From a virus: a DNA stretch of 56,666 nt. The translations under genes and the position numbers were made by a program. Where the stretch lies: positions 1-56,666 of IMG/VR virus record IMGVR_UViG_3300030098_004888. One strand, written 5' to 3'. Within the stretch, counting starts at the first letter, position 1, and each line of letters begins with the position of its first letter. Below, in pieces: positions 33,545-41,915 of the stretch. Below the pieces are notes generated by a model. It had not been told where the DNA came from. It saw only the letters and a list, made by a program, of their open reading frames with translations, and ran no database searches.

Positions 33545-35552
33545 AATTATAATTTATTTTTTTTGAAACATTTCCTTTATTGTTAAATTTTTTAATAAAA
33601 GGAGAAAATTTTATTTTTGTTTTTTGTTTAATTATTTTTTGGGAAGCAAGCAGGGCTAAAGATGAAGATATACTTGCATCATATTTTGTTCTGTTTGTTA
33701 TATCAAATTCTGCCCAATCTTCTAAAAGCTTGTTAAAATAACAAGTTCCCATTTTTTCTTTTTCATAGTTATATCCTACATGGTCGTATATATAAGCTTG
33801 TGTTATTTCTGCTTGTGCATTTATAACAGCTTCGCCACTGCCAGGTATTCCTTTTGTTTTTTGACTTCTAGTATTAGATGTATGAGTTGATTCTGGTCTT
33901 TCCATTAAATAATCATAATACCCTCTTCTTTCAAAATATTTAATTATTCCAACTTTATTATTTTCAACTAATATTTGACAACCATAAAAAACACATTGCT
34001 TAATCATATCTTCATAAAATATTTCAGCTTTTGGTGGTCTATTTATATATTCACAAACAAAAGTTTCAGAAAAATCAAAAGACATATTAAATTTTACATA
34101 CACATGAGAAGCTGCATTAGACCTTCTTCCATCTGTTGTTGTATCATGGTCATATGGGTCACAACCAGAAACTATAGTTACATCATTACCTGGAAACTTG
34201 CGACCATTTTTTATAGATATTTTATTTTGTTGTTGCTTATCTGGTATCCAGCTTATTTCCCACTTTCCTTTATTATCAGGCATCCAAACAACTTTAGAAT
34301 CCTTAACCCCACCTTTCCATATAAAATTACCTTTAGTTGTTAAGTTTTCACAGCTATTGTTATAATCTATTTGTTCAAATATTTTTTCTACATCAAAAAT
34401 AGATTTATTAACATCACTTCTAAATGCTTCATCAACCGTATAGGGTCTTTGTCTTTTTTCTTCAGATAATTTTATAGTATCTTTTTTTAATGCTTCTCTT
34501 CTATTGTCTAAATATTTTTTAGCTTTTTCAATTTGGCTATTTCCATAGTCATCTATAAAACCCTCATAGCCATCATAAGCTGGTGTAAAATATGCATATA
34601 ACCCTGATACTGTTTCTCCATTTCCGTCTCTACCTTCAGTTAAAGAATCATAAAATATTTTTTTAAAGTTTTCTCCACCCCCCTTTGTTAATTCATTAAC
34701 AGTAGATGGCATAAAACACTTACCTATAACTTTACTACCTTGCGTTAAACAAGGTTTTACAACTTGCCAATTTTTTTCTATGTTTGCTTCTAGCCATTTC
34801 CCAGCTTCATCTGATACAAAAAATTTTAATTTAGCTGAATCATAACTATTTTCTTTTGTGTTTCTCCAATCTATTTTAGAGTTAAGTGCTTCTGACTTAA
34901 CTACCTTTTGATAGTTTTTGCTAATTTTTTGACCTGGTGCGGAAAAAGATAATTTAGACTTTGGGTTATCGGAACCATCAATAATGGGTTGAAAAAAATT
35001 AGGTAAACCACGAAACATATAAACAACCTTTTCAAAAAGGTCTTTAGCATCTTGACCAGTTTTTGAAAGCAATCCACCATGAGAATTATAAGAACTTGTT
35101 ATTTCATAAAGAGCCATGCAAGCTGCTTTCCAAGATGCTCCCTCTCGCCTGTGCTTAACCATAACCATTCCAAAACTTTTAGGGTCTTTTCTACAAGCAT
35201 CCCAAAAAGTAAAAAATCTTCTATCCCTATCTCTGTAATCTGGATAACCTATATCTATTTTGCACCATTGCAAATAATAATAATGATTTCCAGTAATATA
35301 AGTTGGTACTCCGTTATTCATAAACCAAACACCATTAACTCTTCTTTCAAACTCTTGGTTAATAAATTTTTCTTTTTTTTTAGCTGTTAAAAACTCAAAA
35401 TCTACATCATCTCTTTCCCACTTTTGGTTTTTCTTGGCTTTTTTTGAAAATAGTATATGTTTGCTGCTTGGCTTTTTAGGAAAGCCAATAGATAAATTAT
35501 TAATAGTTATTTTATCCCCTTTTGAAGAGTTGTTTAGGTAAACAGTTGACAT
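33534..35552 (-). CDS. terL: Terminase large subunit
   Basis: 672 residues. ATPase: Walker A variant VKHRREGASWK (132-142), lacking the usual GKS/T as in several podovirus terminases; Walker B LKFFVSDEA (242-250, D-E pair); MPSTVNELTKGGG coupling segment. Nuclease: VSGCDPYDHDT (D465), LVENNKVGIIKYF and a later acidic motif near ATNRTKYDAS (third catalytic Asp plausible). Pumps and cuts DNA at the portal. No small terminase recognised nearby; the 97-residue gene upstream is a candidate by position only. Confidence 0.92.
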   Translation of the reverse strand: MSTVYLNNSSKGDKITINNLSIGFPKKPSSKHILFSKKAKKNQKWERDDVDFEFLTAKKKEKFINQEFERRVNGVWFMNNGVPTYITGNHYYYLQWCKIDIGYPDYRDRDRRFFTFWDACRKDPKSFGMVMVKHRREGASWKAACMALYEITSSYNSHGGLLSKTGQDAKDLFEKVVYMFRGLPNFFQPIIDGSDNPKSKLSFSAPGQKISKNYQKVVKSEALNSKIDWRNTKENSYDSAKLKFFVSDEAGKWLEANIEKNWQVVKPCLTQGSKVIGKCFMPSTVNELTKGGGENFKKIFYDSLTEGRDGNGETVSGLYAYFTPAYDGYEGFIDDYGNSQIEKAKKYLDNRREALKKDTIKLSEEKRQRPYTVDEAFRSDVNKSIFDVEKIFEQIDYNNSCENLTTKGNFIWKGGVKDSKVVWMPDNKGKWEISWIPDKQQQNKISIKNGRKFPGNDVTIVSGCDPYDHDTTTDGRRSNAASHVYVKFNMSFDFSETFVCEYINRPPKAEIFYEDMIKQCVFYGCQILVENNKVGIIKYFERRGYYDYLMERPESTHTSNTRSQKTKGIPGSGEAVINAQAEITQAYIYDHVGYNYEKEKMGTCYFNKLLEDWAEFDITNRTKYDASISSSLALLASQKIIKQKTKIKFSPFIKKFNNKGNVSKKINYNYAK

Positions 35553-35576
35553 TTTTATACAGCATGCATTAATCTA

Positions 35577-35584
35577 CAAATATA
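35577..35584 (-). promoter_or_regulatory. Promoter -7 box TATATTTG for terminase and portal
   Basis: TAnnTTTG match on the - strand, 25 bases before the terminase ATG, in the 39-base gap after the 35592-35885 gene. Confidence 0.7.
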
Positions 35585-35591
35585 GCAAATA

Positions 35592-35885
35592 TTATTTATT
35601 TGGCTTCTTGGCAAACCTTTCAATAGCCCCAGCTTTAAAGTCTTTTTCATTATCTTCTAAAGTTTCTTCAACTTCCCCATTTATCATTGCTTCTATTTTT
35701 TCAATTTCTAGTATTAATTCTTTAGCATCCATAAAGCATTCTTTTTTAGCTTTAAAAGCATTTCTTGCTTTATCGTCTTGCAGCTCATCATCAATAGGTT
35801 TGCTAACTTCTTCAGTTAAAAGTTTTACTGCATCTTTAGCAGAATTAATTAATTCTAGTAATCTATTCTCTGTATTTTTATCCAT
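35592..35885 (-). CDS. Small acidic protein next to terminase (97 aa)
   Basis: Helical throughout (MDKNTENRLLELINSAKDAV; KEIL-type heptads), acidic core and basic end RFAKKPNK. Overlaps the double GroES gene by eight bases. Position directly upstream of the large terminase makes a small-terminase role possible, but no DNA-binding motif is visible; it could equally be an assembly cofactor. Confidence 0.6.
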   Translation of the reverse strand: MDKNTENRLLELINSAKDAVKLLTEEVSKPIDDELQDDKARNAFKAKKECFMDAKELILEIEKIEAMINGEVEETLEDNEKDFKAGAIERFAKKPNK

Positions 35886-36453
35886 TATAAACAGCTAAAA
35901 CATCTTCATTCCTCATTCTCATTAACTCTTTTCCTTCTATATCCATTTTATATTCTGAGTTTTCACTAAATATAATTCTATCCCCTATTTTTGCTCCTTG
36001 TTCAATAAGCTCATTATTAGAATATCTTAATATGCCATGAAGCTCTTCGTCTTCTTGGTCTGGTTTTACCCATATGCCAGAATCTGTTTTGCATTTAGAT
36101 TCATCTTCTAAAACCTGCTCTACAAAAACCCAGTTATTTAACATAATTATTTTATTATTCCTTACAACTGCATATGCCATATTTTCTTGTATCCTGTATA
36201 TTAACTTATCTTCAATAAAGGTAAACCTATTTTCTTTTGTTGTTAAAAAATGATGGCAATATATTTTATCCCCAACTTTAACATTTTTAACATTTTTACT
36301 TACAGCATAAACTATTCCATGCTGCCTGGCATTTAATTCAGGATTGTATGTTGGATTTAAATAAATTTCTTTTCCATTTAAAAAAACAGTATCCTCATGT
36401 GTTTTTTCTACTTCTACTAAAATGTAATTAGATAGTGGCTGCATATTCTTCAA
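35878..36453 (-). CDS. Tandem GroES-like co-chaperonin
   Basis: 191 residues made of two Cpn10 folds. Domain 1 (~1-97): MQPLSNYILVEVEKTHED, HGIVYAVSKNVKNVKVGDKI and EDKLIYRIQENMAYAVV. Domain 2 (~102-191): NNWVFVEQVLEDE, TDSGIWVKP, HGILRYSN, GAKIGDRIIFSENSEYKMDI and LMRMRNEDVLAVYNG. Both align to GroES landmarks (base strands, mobile-loop position, VGD/IGD turn, terminal DhLAhh strand). Would cap the host GroEL, probably to fold the capsid protein, as T4 gp31 does. Usual phage and bacterial versions have one domain. Confidence 0.85.
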   Translation of the reverse strand: MKNMQPLSNYILVEVEKTHEDTVFLNGKEIYLNPTYNPELNARQHGIVYAVSKNVKNVKVGDKIYCHHFLTTKENRFTFIEDKLIYRIQENMAYAVVRNNKIIMLNNWVFVEQVLEDESKCKTDSGIWVKPDQEDEELHGILRYSNNELIEQGAKIGDRIIFSENSEYKMDIEGKELMRMRNEDVLAVYNG

Positions 36454-36709
36454 AATTTAAATTATATTCTATTGCTACTGGTTGATTTTTAAAATCTTTC
36501 CAAAGGTAAGTAAAGCCATCGTCAAATCTTTTAACGTAAACATTATACCTTATTAAATTATATTCTCTAAAATAAGCTTCATCTTCTATTATATTGGTAA
36601 TTTTTGCACTACCACCCATAACAGTTTGCCCAACTAAATAGTTCATTCCATTTTTTAAATCACCTATAGTTAGTTTTCTTATTAATCCTTTTGTTATATG
36701 TTCTTTCAT
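36428..36709 (-). CDS. Unknown protein upstream of GroES (93 aa)
   Basis: Starts MKEHITKGLIRKLTIGDLKN; beta-rich with an aromatic centre (FDDGFTYLWKDF). Overlaps the GroES gene by up to 26 bases (17 if that gene starts at 36444) and the upstream gene by four, so it is part of the same coupled operon. Family not recognised. Confidence 0.65.
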   Translation of the reverse strand: MKEHITKGLIRKLTIGDLKNGMNYLVGQTVMGGSAKITNIIEDEAYFREYNLIRYNVYVKRFDDGFTYLWKDFKNQPVAIEYNLNFEEYAATI

Positions 36710-36966
36710 GCTTCTCCTATTTTACCATAATAATTAGACAAATCTATTTTTCCTTTTTCTTCACCAACCTGTTCAAGTATAGAATGAATGCACTCAATCA
36801 TATCTTCAGCTTCTATTAAATCAAAAACAGAAGCCGAAACACTAATTGCATTTTCTCCAGCAGATTCATCTATATAAGCAAAAACAAAAGAAATATCAGA
36901 GTCTTCGTTAATTTGGTATATTAATGTTTTTAGTAAATTTATTTTTTCTATTGTAGATTCTTTCAT
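36706..36966 (-). CDS. Unknown acidic protein (86 aa)
   Basis: Taken from ATG 36966 (MKESTIEKINLLKTLIYQIN), whose ATGA overlaps the upstream stop, rather than the in-frame ATG at 36975. Alternating hydrophobic/acidic strands (ISFVFAYIDESAGENAISVS). No motif recognised. Confidence 0.65.
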   Translation of the reverse strand: MKESTIEKINLLKTLIYQINEDSDISFVFAYIDESAGENAISVSASVFDLIEAEDMIECIHSILEQVGEEKGKIDLSNYYGKIGEA

Positions 36967-37328
36967 AACTCCCACCCAGTTAGATTTGTGTAATCTTCAT
37001 TCCATCCATTATCTTTTCCGTTCTTATCATAAAATTTATTTTTAAATTCTGGGTAAGTCATATTACTACCTTGTTTTTTTATTGCTACTTTTAAAAGAAT
37101 AAGGTAGCCAATTAAGTCAGTAACAGTGTCTTCTGTTTCGTCATTAATACCTTTATTAGCAATACGAGCTAGTTTATCATCAATACGAGCACATAAAGAA
37201 TCTACTGCACTTCCTTTTGAAAAAATATTTCTTGGATTGGTAGCTGAATCACCATAGTTTTGGTTTTTTTCTATTAGCAAGTCCCTAACAGAATCAGCGA
37301 CCTCTTTTATTAGGTCGGTGGTTTTCAT
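36963..37328 (-). CDS. DUF1599/MazG-like nucleotide-associated protein
   Basis: 121 residues. Motif LIEKNQNYGDSATNPRNIF, then SLCARIDDKLARI and DTVTDLIGYLILLKVAI: the helical all-alpha signature of the DUF1599 family, related to MazG-type nucleotide pyrophosphohydrolases (from memory). Probably acts on (d)NTPs or modified nucleotides, or reduces alarmone. First gene of a short operon starting at the 37352 promoter. Confidence 0.7.
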   Translation of the reverse strand: MKTTDLIKEVADSVRDLLIEKNQNYGDSATNPRNIFSKGSAVDSLCARIDDKLARIANKGINDETEDTVTDLIGYLILLKVAIKKQGSNMTYPEFKNKFYDKNGKDNGWNEDYTNLTGWEL

Positions 37329-37351
37329 TAAATTTAATTTTAATTATTTGA

Positions 37352-37359
37352 CAAATATA
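37352..37359 (-). promoter_or_regulatory. Promoter -7 box TATATTTG for the nucleotide/GroES operon
   Basis: TAnnTTTG match on the - strand in the 60-base gap after the 37389 gene, 24 bases before the ATG at 37328. Confidence 0.65.
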
Positions 37360-37388
37360 CAATTATATTGTATTAAACGCAAATATTA

Positions 37389-38090
37389 TTAATATTCAAC
37401 CCCAATCATTAATTTAATAGGTTGTAGTATATGTATTTTATCTTCATCAGCTAAAGCTTGTGGAGTAATTAAAGAATTTTGTAAAGTTATTTGAGTTGCA
37501 CTATCTACAGATTCTACTTTCCCAATAACAGCATCATCTTCAGCATGTAAAACATCTCCAGGAGCTATTATTTCTCTTGCGTCAACACCTTTTACTGTTA
37601 GTGTAGCACTCGTGTCAGTATGAGCACCATCCACAAGAAAAGAAGACCTTAAATCTGGCTCATTACCTGTTCTTGTAAGCCCAGCAACATATATAGACCT
37701 TTCTGTAGACTTAGGTTCTAATATTAAGCCAACAAGAGCATCTGGGTTAGCTGATGCTATACTTACAAAATCTAATCCAGCATCATAATCTCCTGTTACT
37801 ATTGAAGTAACACCTATTAGGTCGTCATTTGGAACCATGGATGCTGTAGAATTTATAGTTCCTAAAGTAAAATCATTTGATTTTGAAAAAAATAATTCCA
37901 AAGCAACATCTGCTGCTTTAGCTGCTGCATGGTCTCTGTTTATTACAGAAACACTTATTACTCTACAAGGCCCATTTACTGGTAAAGGAACTTCAGTCCA
38001 ATCAAAAACAACATCTTGTGTTGAAAACAAAGCAGCCTGAAGGCTAGCATTTATTATTGGTTTTACTTCTATATTTTTATACTTTGGCAT
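37389..38090 (-). CDS. Virion surface-type beta protein (233 aa)
   Basis: Starts MPKYKNIEVKPIINASLQAA; beta-rich, no Cys. The C-terminal ~70 residues contain IIAPGDVLHAEDDAVIGKV-type module like those in the large tail protein. Single gene between a divergent promoter (38125) and the 37352 promoter. Possibly a head or tail decoration protein, based on composition and on the paralogous surface genes just across the divergent promoter. Confidence 0.6.
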   Translation of the reverse strand: MPKYKNIEVKPIINASLQAALFSTQDVVFDWTEVPLPVNGPCRVISVSVINRDHAAAKAADVALELFFSKSNDFTLGTINSTASMVPNDDLIGVTSIVTGDYDAGLDFVSIASANPDALVGLILEPKSTERSIYVAGLTRTGNEPDLRSSFLVDGAHTDTSATLTVKGVDAREIIAPGDVLHAEDDAVIGKVESVDSATQITLQNSLITPQALADEDKIHILQPIKLMIGVEY

Positions 38091-38124
38091 TTTTTAATAT
38101 TTTATATTTGTAATATTGCAACAA

Positions 38125-38132
38125 CAAAGATA
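38125..38132 (-). promoter_or_regulatory. Divergent promoter, leftward -7 box TATCTTTG
   Basis: TAnnTTTG on the - strand, 34 bases before the ATG at 38090. Together with the box at 38146 it forms the back-to-back start of the two late arms. Confidence 0.65.
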
Positions 38133-38145
38133 ATAATTTTTTTTG

Positions 38146-38153
38146 TATCTTTG
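38146..38153 (+). promoter_or_regulatory. Divergent promoter, rightward -7 box TATCTTTG
   Basis: TAnnTTTG on the + strand, 30 bases before the ATG at 38184. A further TATATTTG at 38103-38110 could act as a second start. Only 13 bases separate the two opposite boxes, so late transcription leftward and rightward may be controlled together. Confidence 0.65.
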
Positions 38154-38183
38154 TTTCAAATAATTAATTTAAAACATTAAACA

Positions 38184-38681
38184 ATGGCAAGTACAGTTTC
38201 AGCCTCAACTTTAAAAGTAACTATTACAGAGTCTATAACTTTAAATGGCTCTAATCAAGGTGCTACTAATACAGTATCAATATCTAATGTTGATGAGGTA
38301 TTTAAAAGAATAATAACATGCCCAGCAAATAACGAAACTAGAATAGCTGACTTTCATAGTTCTGTTGCTGATGCAACAATTACTCCTTTTGATGTTCAAG
38401 ATGTTGTATATATGAGATTAACTAATCTAGATGATACAAATAATATAACAATCAGCTTACATATAGATGTTGGTGAAGATGATACAACAGCAGATGAAAC
38501 AGCTAGTATTTTAATACAGCCTGGTAAAAGTTTTATGATGGGAACACCTCATGATGGAATTGCAGTAGATGATACCAATGCTAACTTTGTTACAGACCTT
38601 GTAGACCTTGAAGCTATTGTAGTTCAACCAGGAGCAAATGCAGTAGATGTAGAGCTTTTTGTAGCAAGTGCATCTGCATAA
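38184..38681 (+). CDS. Surface protein paralog A (165 aa)
   Basis: Beta-rich, Thr/Ala/Asp-rich, no Cys. TLKVTITESITLNGSNQGAT, FKRIITCP, MRLTNLDDTNNITISLHIDV, GKSFMMGTPHDGIAVDD, VDVELFVASASA. About half the residues match the next gene at corresponding positions. Likely a repeated capsid or tail decoration subunit. Confidence 0.7.
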   Translation: MASTVSASTLKVTITESITLNGSNQGATNTVSISNVDEVFKRIITCPANNETRIADFHSSVADATITPFDVQDVVYMRLTNLDDTNNITISLHIDVGEDDTTADETASILIQPGKSFMMGTPHDGIAVDDTNANFVTDLVDLEAIVVQPGANAVDVELFVASASA

Positions 38682-38692
38682 AATAAAACAAT

Positions 38693-39178
38693 ATGGCAAC
38701 AACAGTAGCAACAGCAACATTAACTGTAACTCTTACAGAATCTATAACTTTAAATGGTTCTCCACAAGGTTCAACAAACACATTAAGTATTGGCTCTATT
38801 AAGGAAATATATAAAAGAATAGTTAGATGTATAGATGATAACGATTGTACAATAGCTACATTTCAAACTGCAACACATACAGCAGATAATGCTATAGATT
38901 TAGAAAATGTCAGATACATAAGGGTAACTAATTTAGATGATACAAACCCAATGAATCTTTCTTTACAAATAGCTGGAGGAGAAGATGGTTCCCCTAATAT
39001 GTCTGCAACAGTTCTTGTTAGTGCAGGAGAAAGTTTTGTATTATATAAAGTACATGATGGAATTGCAGTAAGCGATGCTAATGCTACCATAGTAACAGCA
39101 CTAACTGATTTAGAAAGTTTACTTGTTGACCCATTATCAGAAGATATAGATGTAGAGGTATTTGTAGCAAGCGTTTAA
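38693..39178 (+). CDS. Surface protein paralog B (161 aa)
   Basis: Same plan as paralog A: TLTVTLTESITLNGSPQGST, YKRIVRC, IRVTNLDDTNPMNLSLQI, GESFVLYKVHDGIAVSDANA, DVEVFVASV. The motif TESITLNGS, the TNLDDTN motif and the HDGIAV motif are shared, so this is a tandem duplication that has diverged. Eleven-base gap to paralog A. Confidence 0.7.
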   Translation: MATTVATATLTVTLTESITLNGSPQGSTNTLSIGSIKEIYKRIVRCIDDNDCTIATFQTATHTADNAIDLENVRYIRVTNLDDTNPMNLSLQIAGGEDGSPNMSATVLVSAGESFVLYKVHDGIAVSDANATIVTALTDLESLLVDPLSEDIDVEVFVASV

Positions 39179-39187
39179 ATATATATT

Positions 39188-39883
39188 ATGCCTGAAAAAA
39201 ACTTAATAAAACAGTTTTTAAAAAATAAAGAAACATCTTATCAAGATAGTCAAAAACTTAATCCAGAGCAACGTAAATTTGTAAATAAATTTTTTAATAA
39301 AAACAAAAAAGAAAAAGATTCTTCAAATCTAATAGAAAAATTTACAAACAAAAAAGCAACAGTTGCAGAAGACCCAAATGTTATAAACTTTGAAAAACTA
39401 AAAAAAGGTATTTCTGCTGTTGAATCCTTAGATGGTAAATTAATGATAAATCCACAAAGCACTGCTACAGGATTATATGGACAAAGATTTTCAGAACTAG
39501 AAAATTTAAATTTAACAAAGGGTCTTTCAAGGGAAGATTTTTCTAAAGATATTGATTATCAAAATAAAATTTTTGAAATGAGATATAACGACCAATTAAA
39601 AGACATCCCAGGTTTAAAGAAATCTGCTTACGATTTAACTGAAGAATATGAGTCTCAATTAAATGTACCAGATAAAAATGTTTGGAATTATAGTTTAGAT
39701 GAAGTAGCTGCTTTAGTTAATTTCTTAGGGAGAGGAGGAGCAAGAAAATATTTTGGCAATGTTTTAAGGGATAGAAGAACATTAGAAGATGTATTTCCAA
39801 CAAAATATGGTGAAGAAGCTGAACAAGACAATAAAACACCTGAAGAGTATTTAAGACTATACAGAGAGGGTAGAGATAAGTAA
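39188..39883 (+). CDS. Virion transglycosylase-like protein (231 aa)
   Basis: Basic N-terminal ~65 residues, then a lysozyme-like pattern: AVESLDGKLMINPQSTATGL (catalytic Glu in AVES) followed by YGQRF, and helices with RYNDQLKDIPGLKKSAYDL. The E-S-x-x-G...N-x-x-S-x-A-x-G-x-Y arrangement is typical of soluble lytic transglycosylase domains used in virions to open peptidoglycan during DNA entry. Context: between surface proteins and tail fibre. Confidence 0.6.
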   Translation: MPEKNLIKQFLKNKETSYQDSQKLNPEQRKFVNKFFNKNKKEKDSSNLIEKFTNKKATVAEDPNVINFEKLKKGISAVESLDGKLMINPQSTATGLYGQRFSELENLNLTKGLSREDFSKDIDYQNKIFEMRYNDQLKDIPGLKKSAYDLTEEYESQLNVPDKNVWNYSLDEVAALVNFLGRGGARKYFGNVLRDRRTLEDVFPTKYGEEAEQDNKTPEEYLRLYREGRDK

Positions 39884-39894
39884 AATAAATTATT

Positions 39895-40029
39895 ATGCCT
39901 AGAGGAATTTCTTTTAAATACACTAAAAATAAAAAAACAAAAAGACCTGGGGTTCATGCAAAAAGTAAAACAAGCAAAAACAAAAGTTCAAAAAATTACA
40001 GTAAAAAATATAATGGTCAAGGTAAATGA
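39895..40029 (+). CDS. Small basic phage protein (44 aa)
   Basis: Starts MPRGISFKYT; RPGVHAKSKTSKNK and NYSKKYNGQGK match a recurring short marine-phage family with the pattern PGVHAKTK-S-K-SK-YKKKYxGQG (from memory, function unknown). Very basic and without hydrophobic segments, consistent with DNA binding or packaging. TGA overlaps the next ATG. Confidence 0.7.
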   Translation: MPRGISFKYTKNKKTKRPGVHAKSKTSKNKSSKNYSKKYNGQGK

Positions 40030-41900
40030 TAAAAAGCGCAATAGAAAAAATAAGGGGACTTTATCAGTTAACAATAAAAGACGAATCAGTATCTGGTTTT
40101 AGAGGACTGTTTACACCATTTAAATTCGTAGCTGGAAAAATAGGAATAAATTTATTAGAAGGAGCAGGTCCAAAAGAAAAAATTCATTTAGGTTCTTCTA
40201 CTAGAATAGATGGTGGATTAAAAGTAAATAAAGGCTCTACTGGAGAATTTAGAATTAATGGTGCTTCTGACAATACATTATTTATAGAAGAATCTACAGA
40301 TTTTATTGGAATAGGAACTAACGAGCCAAGCACAAAACTAACTATTAAAGACGGTGAATTAGATATATTTGATACTACATCTAACCTTGGTGCAGAATCT
40401 TTAAATGATGGAGATTTTGATGCTACAACTTATTGGGAGTTTCAAGGTGGATTTAGTTTAAATACAACTGGAAAATATGCAGAATTTACAGCTCCATCAG
40501 ATACAACTTATTTTGAAAAAATAAATGAAGGTAATTTAGAATTACTAAGAGATAATAATTTTATAGCAGGTGTTATAGCAAATGCATCAACTTCTGCTGG
40601 GGCAGCAGCTTCCTCTGCTGATGATGCAGGTGTATATAGATGGTATGAATCAAATGACTGGACTGTTGAACAAAACAAAGCAACATTTGAACATTCTACA
40701 GGTAACGAATCTTTATTACAACAAAAAATTAGAGCAAAAGCACAAACTGCAACACCAGGAATAACAAGAAGATTTTTAAAGCTTGTATATACAATAACAG
40801 AATCTACTATAGCTGATGAATCTGGTAAATTTGCTATTGTTTTGCCAGGTGGGTCAGCACAAGAACTAAAACAAACATCTGTTGGAACTCACACTCATTA
40901 TATATATACAGCAACATCTTTACCAACAACAAACAGCAATGGTCATATAGTTCCAGTTCAACTATATTTTAATTATACTGGAACAACATCTACATCTAGT
41001 GGAGATAAAATAACTATATCTAATATTTCTTTAAGAGAGGTTCCAGGAGTTTTATTTCAAAGAACAATGGCAATAGACCCTGTTGCCAATGAATATTATT
41101 CTCTTACATATGATATATCAAATAGGTCTGGAAGTCCTAGTTGTACAGTAGGAACTATATTTTTAAATGGAGGAAGATTTAGAACATCAAAAACAATGAC
41201 ACTAAATTCTTCTAACTCTTTAATTATAAAACAACATCCTACTCTTTCTGGTGACTTTGCAATATTTGTAGATTTTGCTTCACCTGGAGAAACTTTTAGA
41301 ATAACCAACTTGGTTTATAAAAAAATACAAAGTAGGGTTACTACTTCTGCTGGGGCATTATCTATTGGTGGAAATCTGCAAATAGGTGCTGGTGCAGCAG
41401 CCACCGATTACACATTAACCTTTGATGGGGAAACTAATGATGGTGTAATTACCTGGTTAGAAGATGAAGATTATTTTAAGTTTAGCAAAGATGTTTCTGC
41501 TGGGTGGCATGGTGATGCTAGCACTATTAAGGTGCTTCCAAGAGATTTCGTAGGAAATGAAGATTCGGCTGGAGCTGCTATTCATTTTGATGATACAGGT
41601 ACAATAGGCATTATACCTAGTGATGCTGCTATGGAGTTATATGCATTTGTTCCAATACCTGTTGGGAAAAAAGCTACTCATGTTAGTGTTTTTGGTAACA
41701 ATACTAGACCTGTAACTGTATTTGAAAGCAATGTTAACAGTGGGACACATACATCTAAAGGCAGTGGTAATGTAGGTACAGAAATAGATATAACAGACTT
41801 TAACCATTCTGCAACCAATTATTTAACAATAAAAATAAATACCAATGCTACTACAAATGTTATTTATGGTGCTACAGTAACAATAGCAGATATTGTTTAA
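40026..41900 (+). CDS. Tail fibre / receptor-binding-type protein (624 aa)
   Basis: N-terminus MIKSAIEKIRGLYQLTIKDE; fibre-like repeats (STRIDGGLKVNKGSTGEF, DFIGIGTNEPSTKLTIKDGE) in 60-130; a carbohydrate-binding-like beta region (FDATTYWEFQGGFSLNT, ~135-200); Thr/Ser-rich C-terminal half ending NATTNVIYGATVTIADIV. Probably the receptor-recognition appendage. Coupled to the upstream small basic gene by ATGA. Confidence 0.7.
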   Translation: MIKSAIEKIRGLYQLTIKDESVSGFRGLFTPFKFVAGKIGINLLEGAGPKEKIHLGSSTRIDGGLKVNKGSTGEFRINGASDNTLFIEESTDFIGIGTNEPSTKLTIKDGELDIFDTTSNLGAESLNDGDFDATTYWEFQGGFSLNTTGKYAEFTAPSDTTYFEKINEGNLELLRDNNFIAGVIANASTSAGAAASSADDAGVYRWYESNDWTVEQNKATFEHSTGNESLLQQKIRAKAQTATPGITRRFLKLVYTITESTIADESGKFAIVLPGGSAQELKQTSVGTHTHYIYTATSLPTTNSNGHIVPVQLYFNYTGTTSTSSGDKITISNISLREVPGVLFQRTMAIDPVANEYYSLTYDISNRSGSPSCTVGTIFLNGGRFRTSKTMTLNSSNSLIIKQHPTLSGDFAIFVDFASPGETFRITNLVYKKIQSRVTTSAGALSIGGNLQIGAGAAATDYTLTFDGETNDGVITWLEDEDYFKFSKDVSAGWHGDASTIKVLPRDFVGNEDSAGAAIHFDDTGTIGIIPSDAAMELYAFVPIPVGKKATHVSVFGNNTRPVTVFESNVNSGTHTSKGSGNVGTEIDITDFNHSATNYLTIKINTNATTNVIYGATVTIADIV

Positions 41901-41906
41901 TTTTAT

Positions 41907-41914
41907 TATCTTTG
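41907..41914 (+). promoter_or_regulatory. -7 box TATCTTTG abutting the DUF5675 gene start
   Basis: TAnnTTTG match ending one base before the first ATG (41916) and four before the second (41919). If used, the transcript would start at about the second ATG and be leaderless. Confidence 0.5.
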
Positions 41915-41915
41915 C

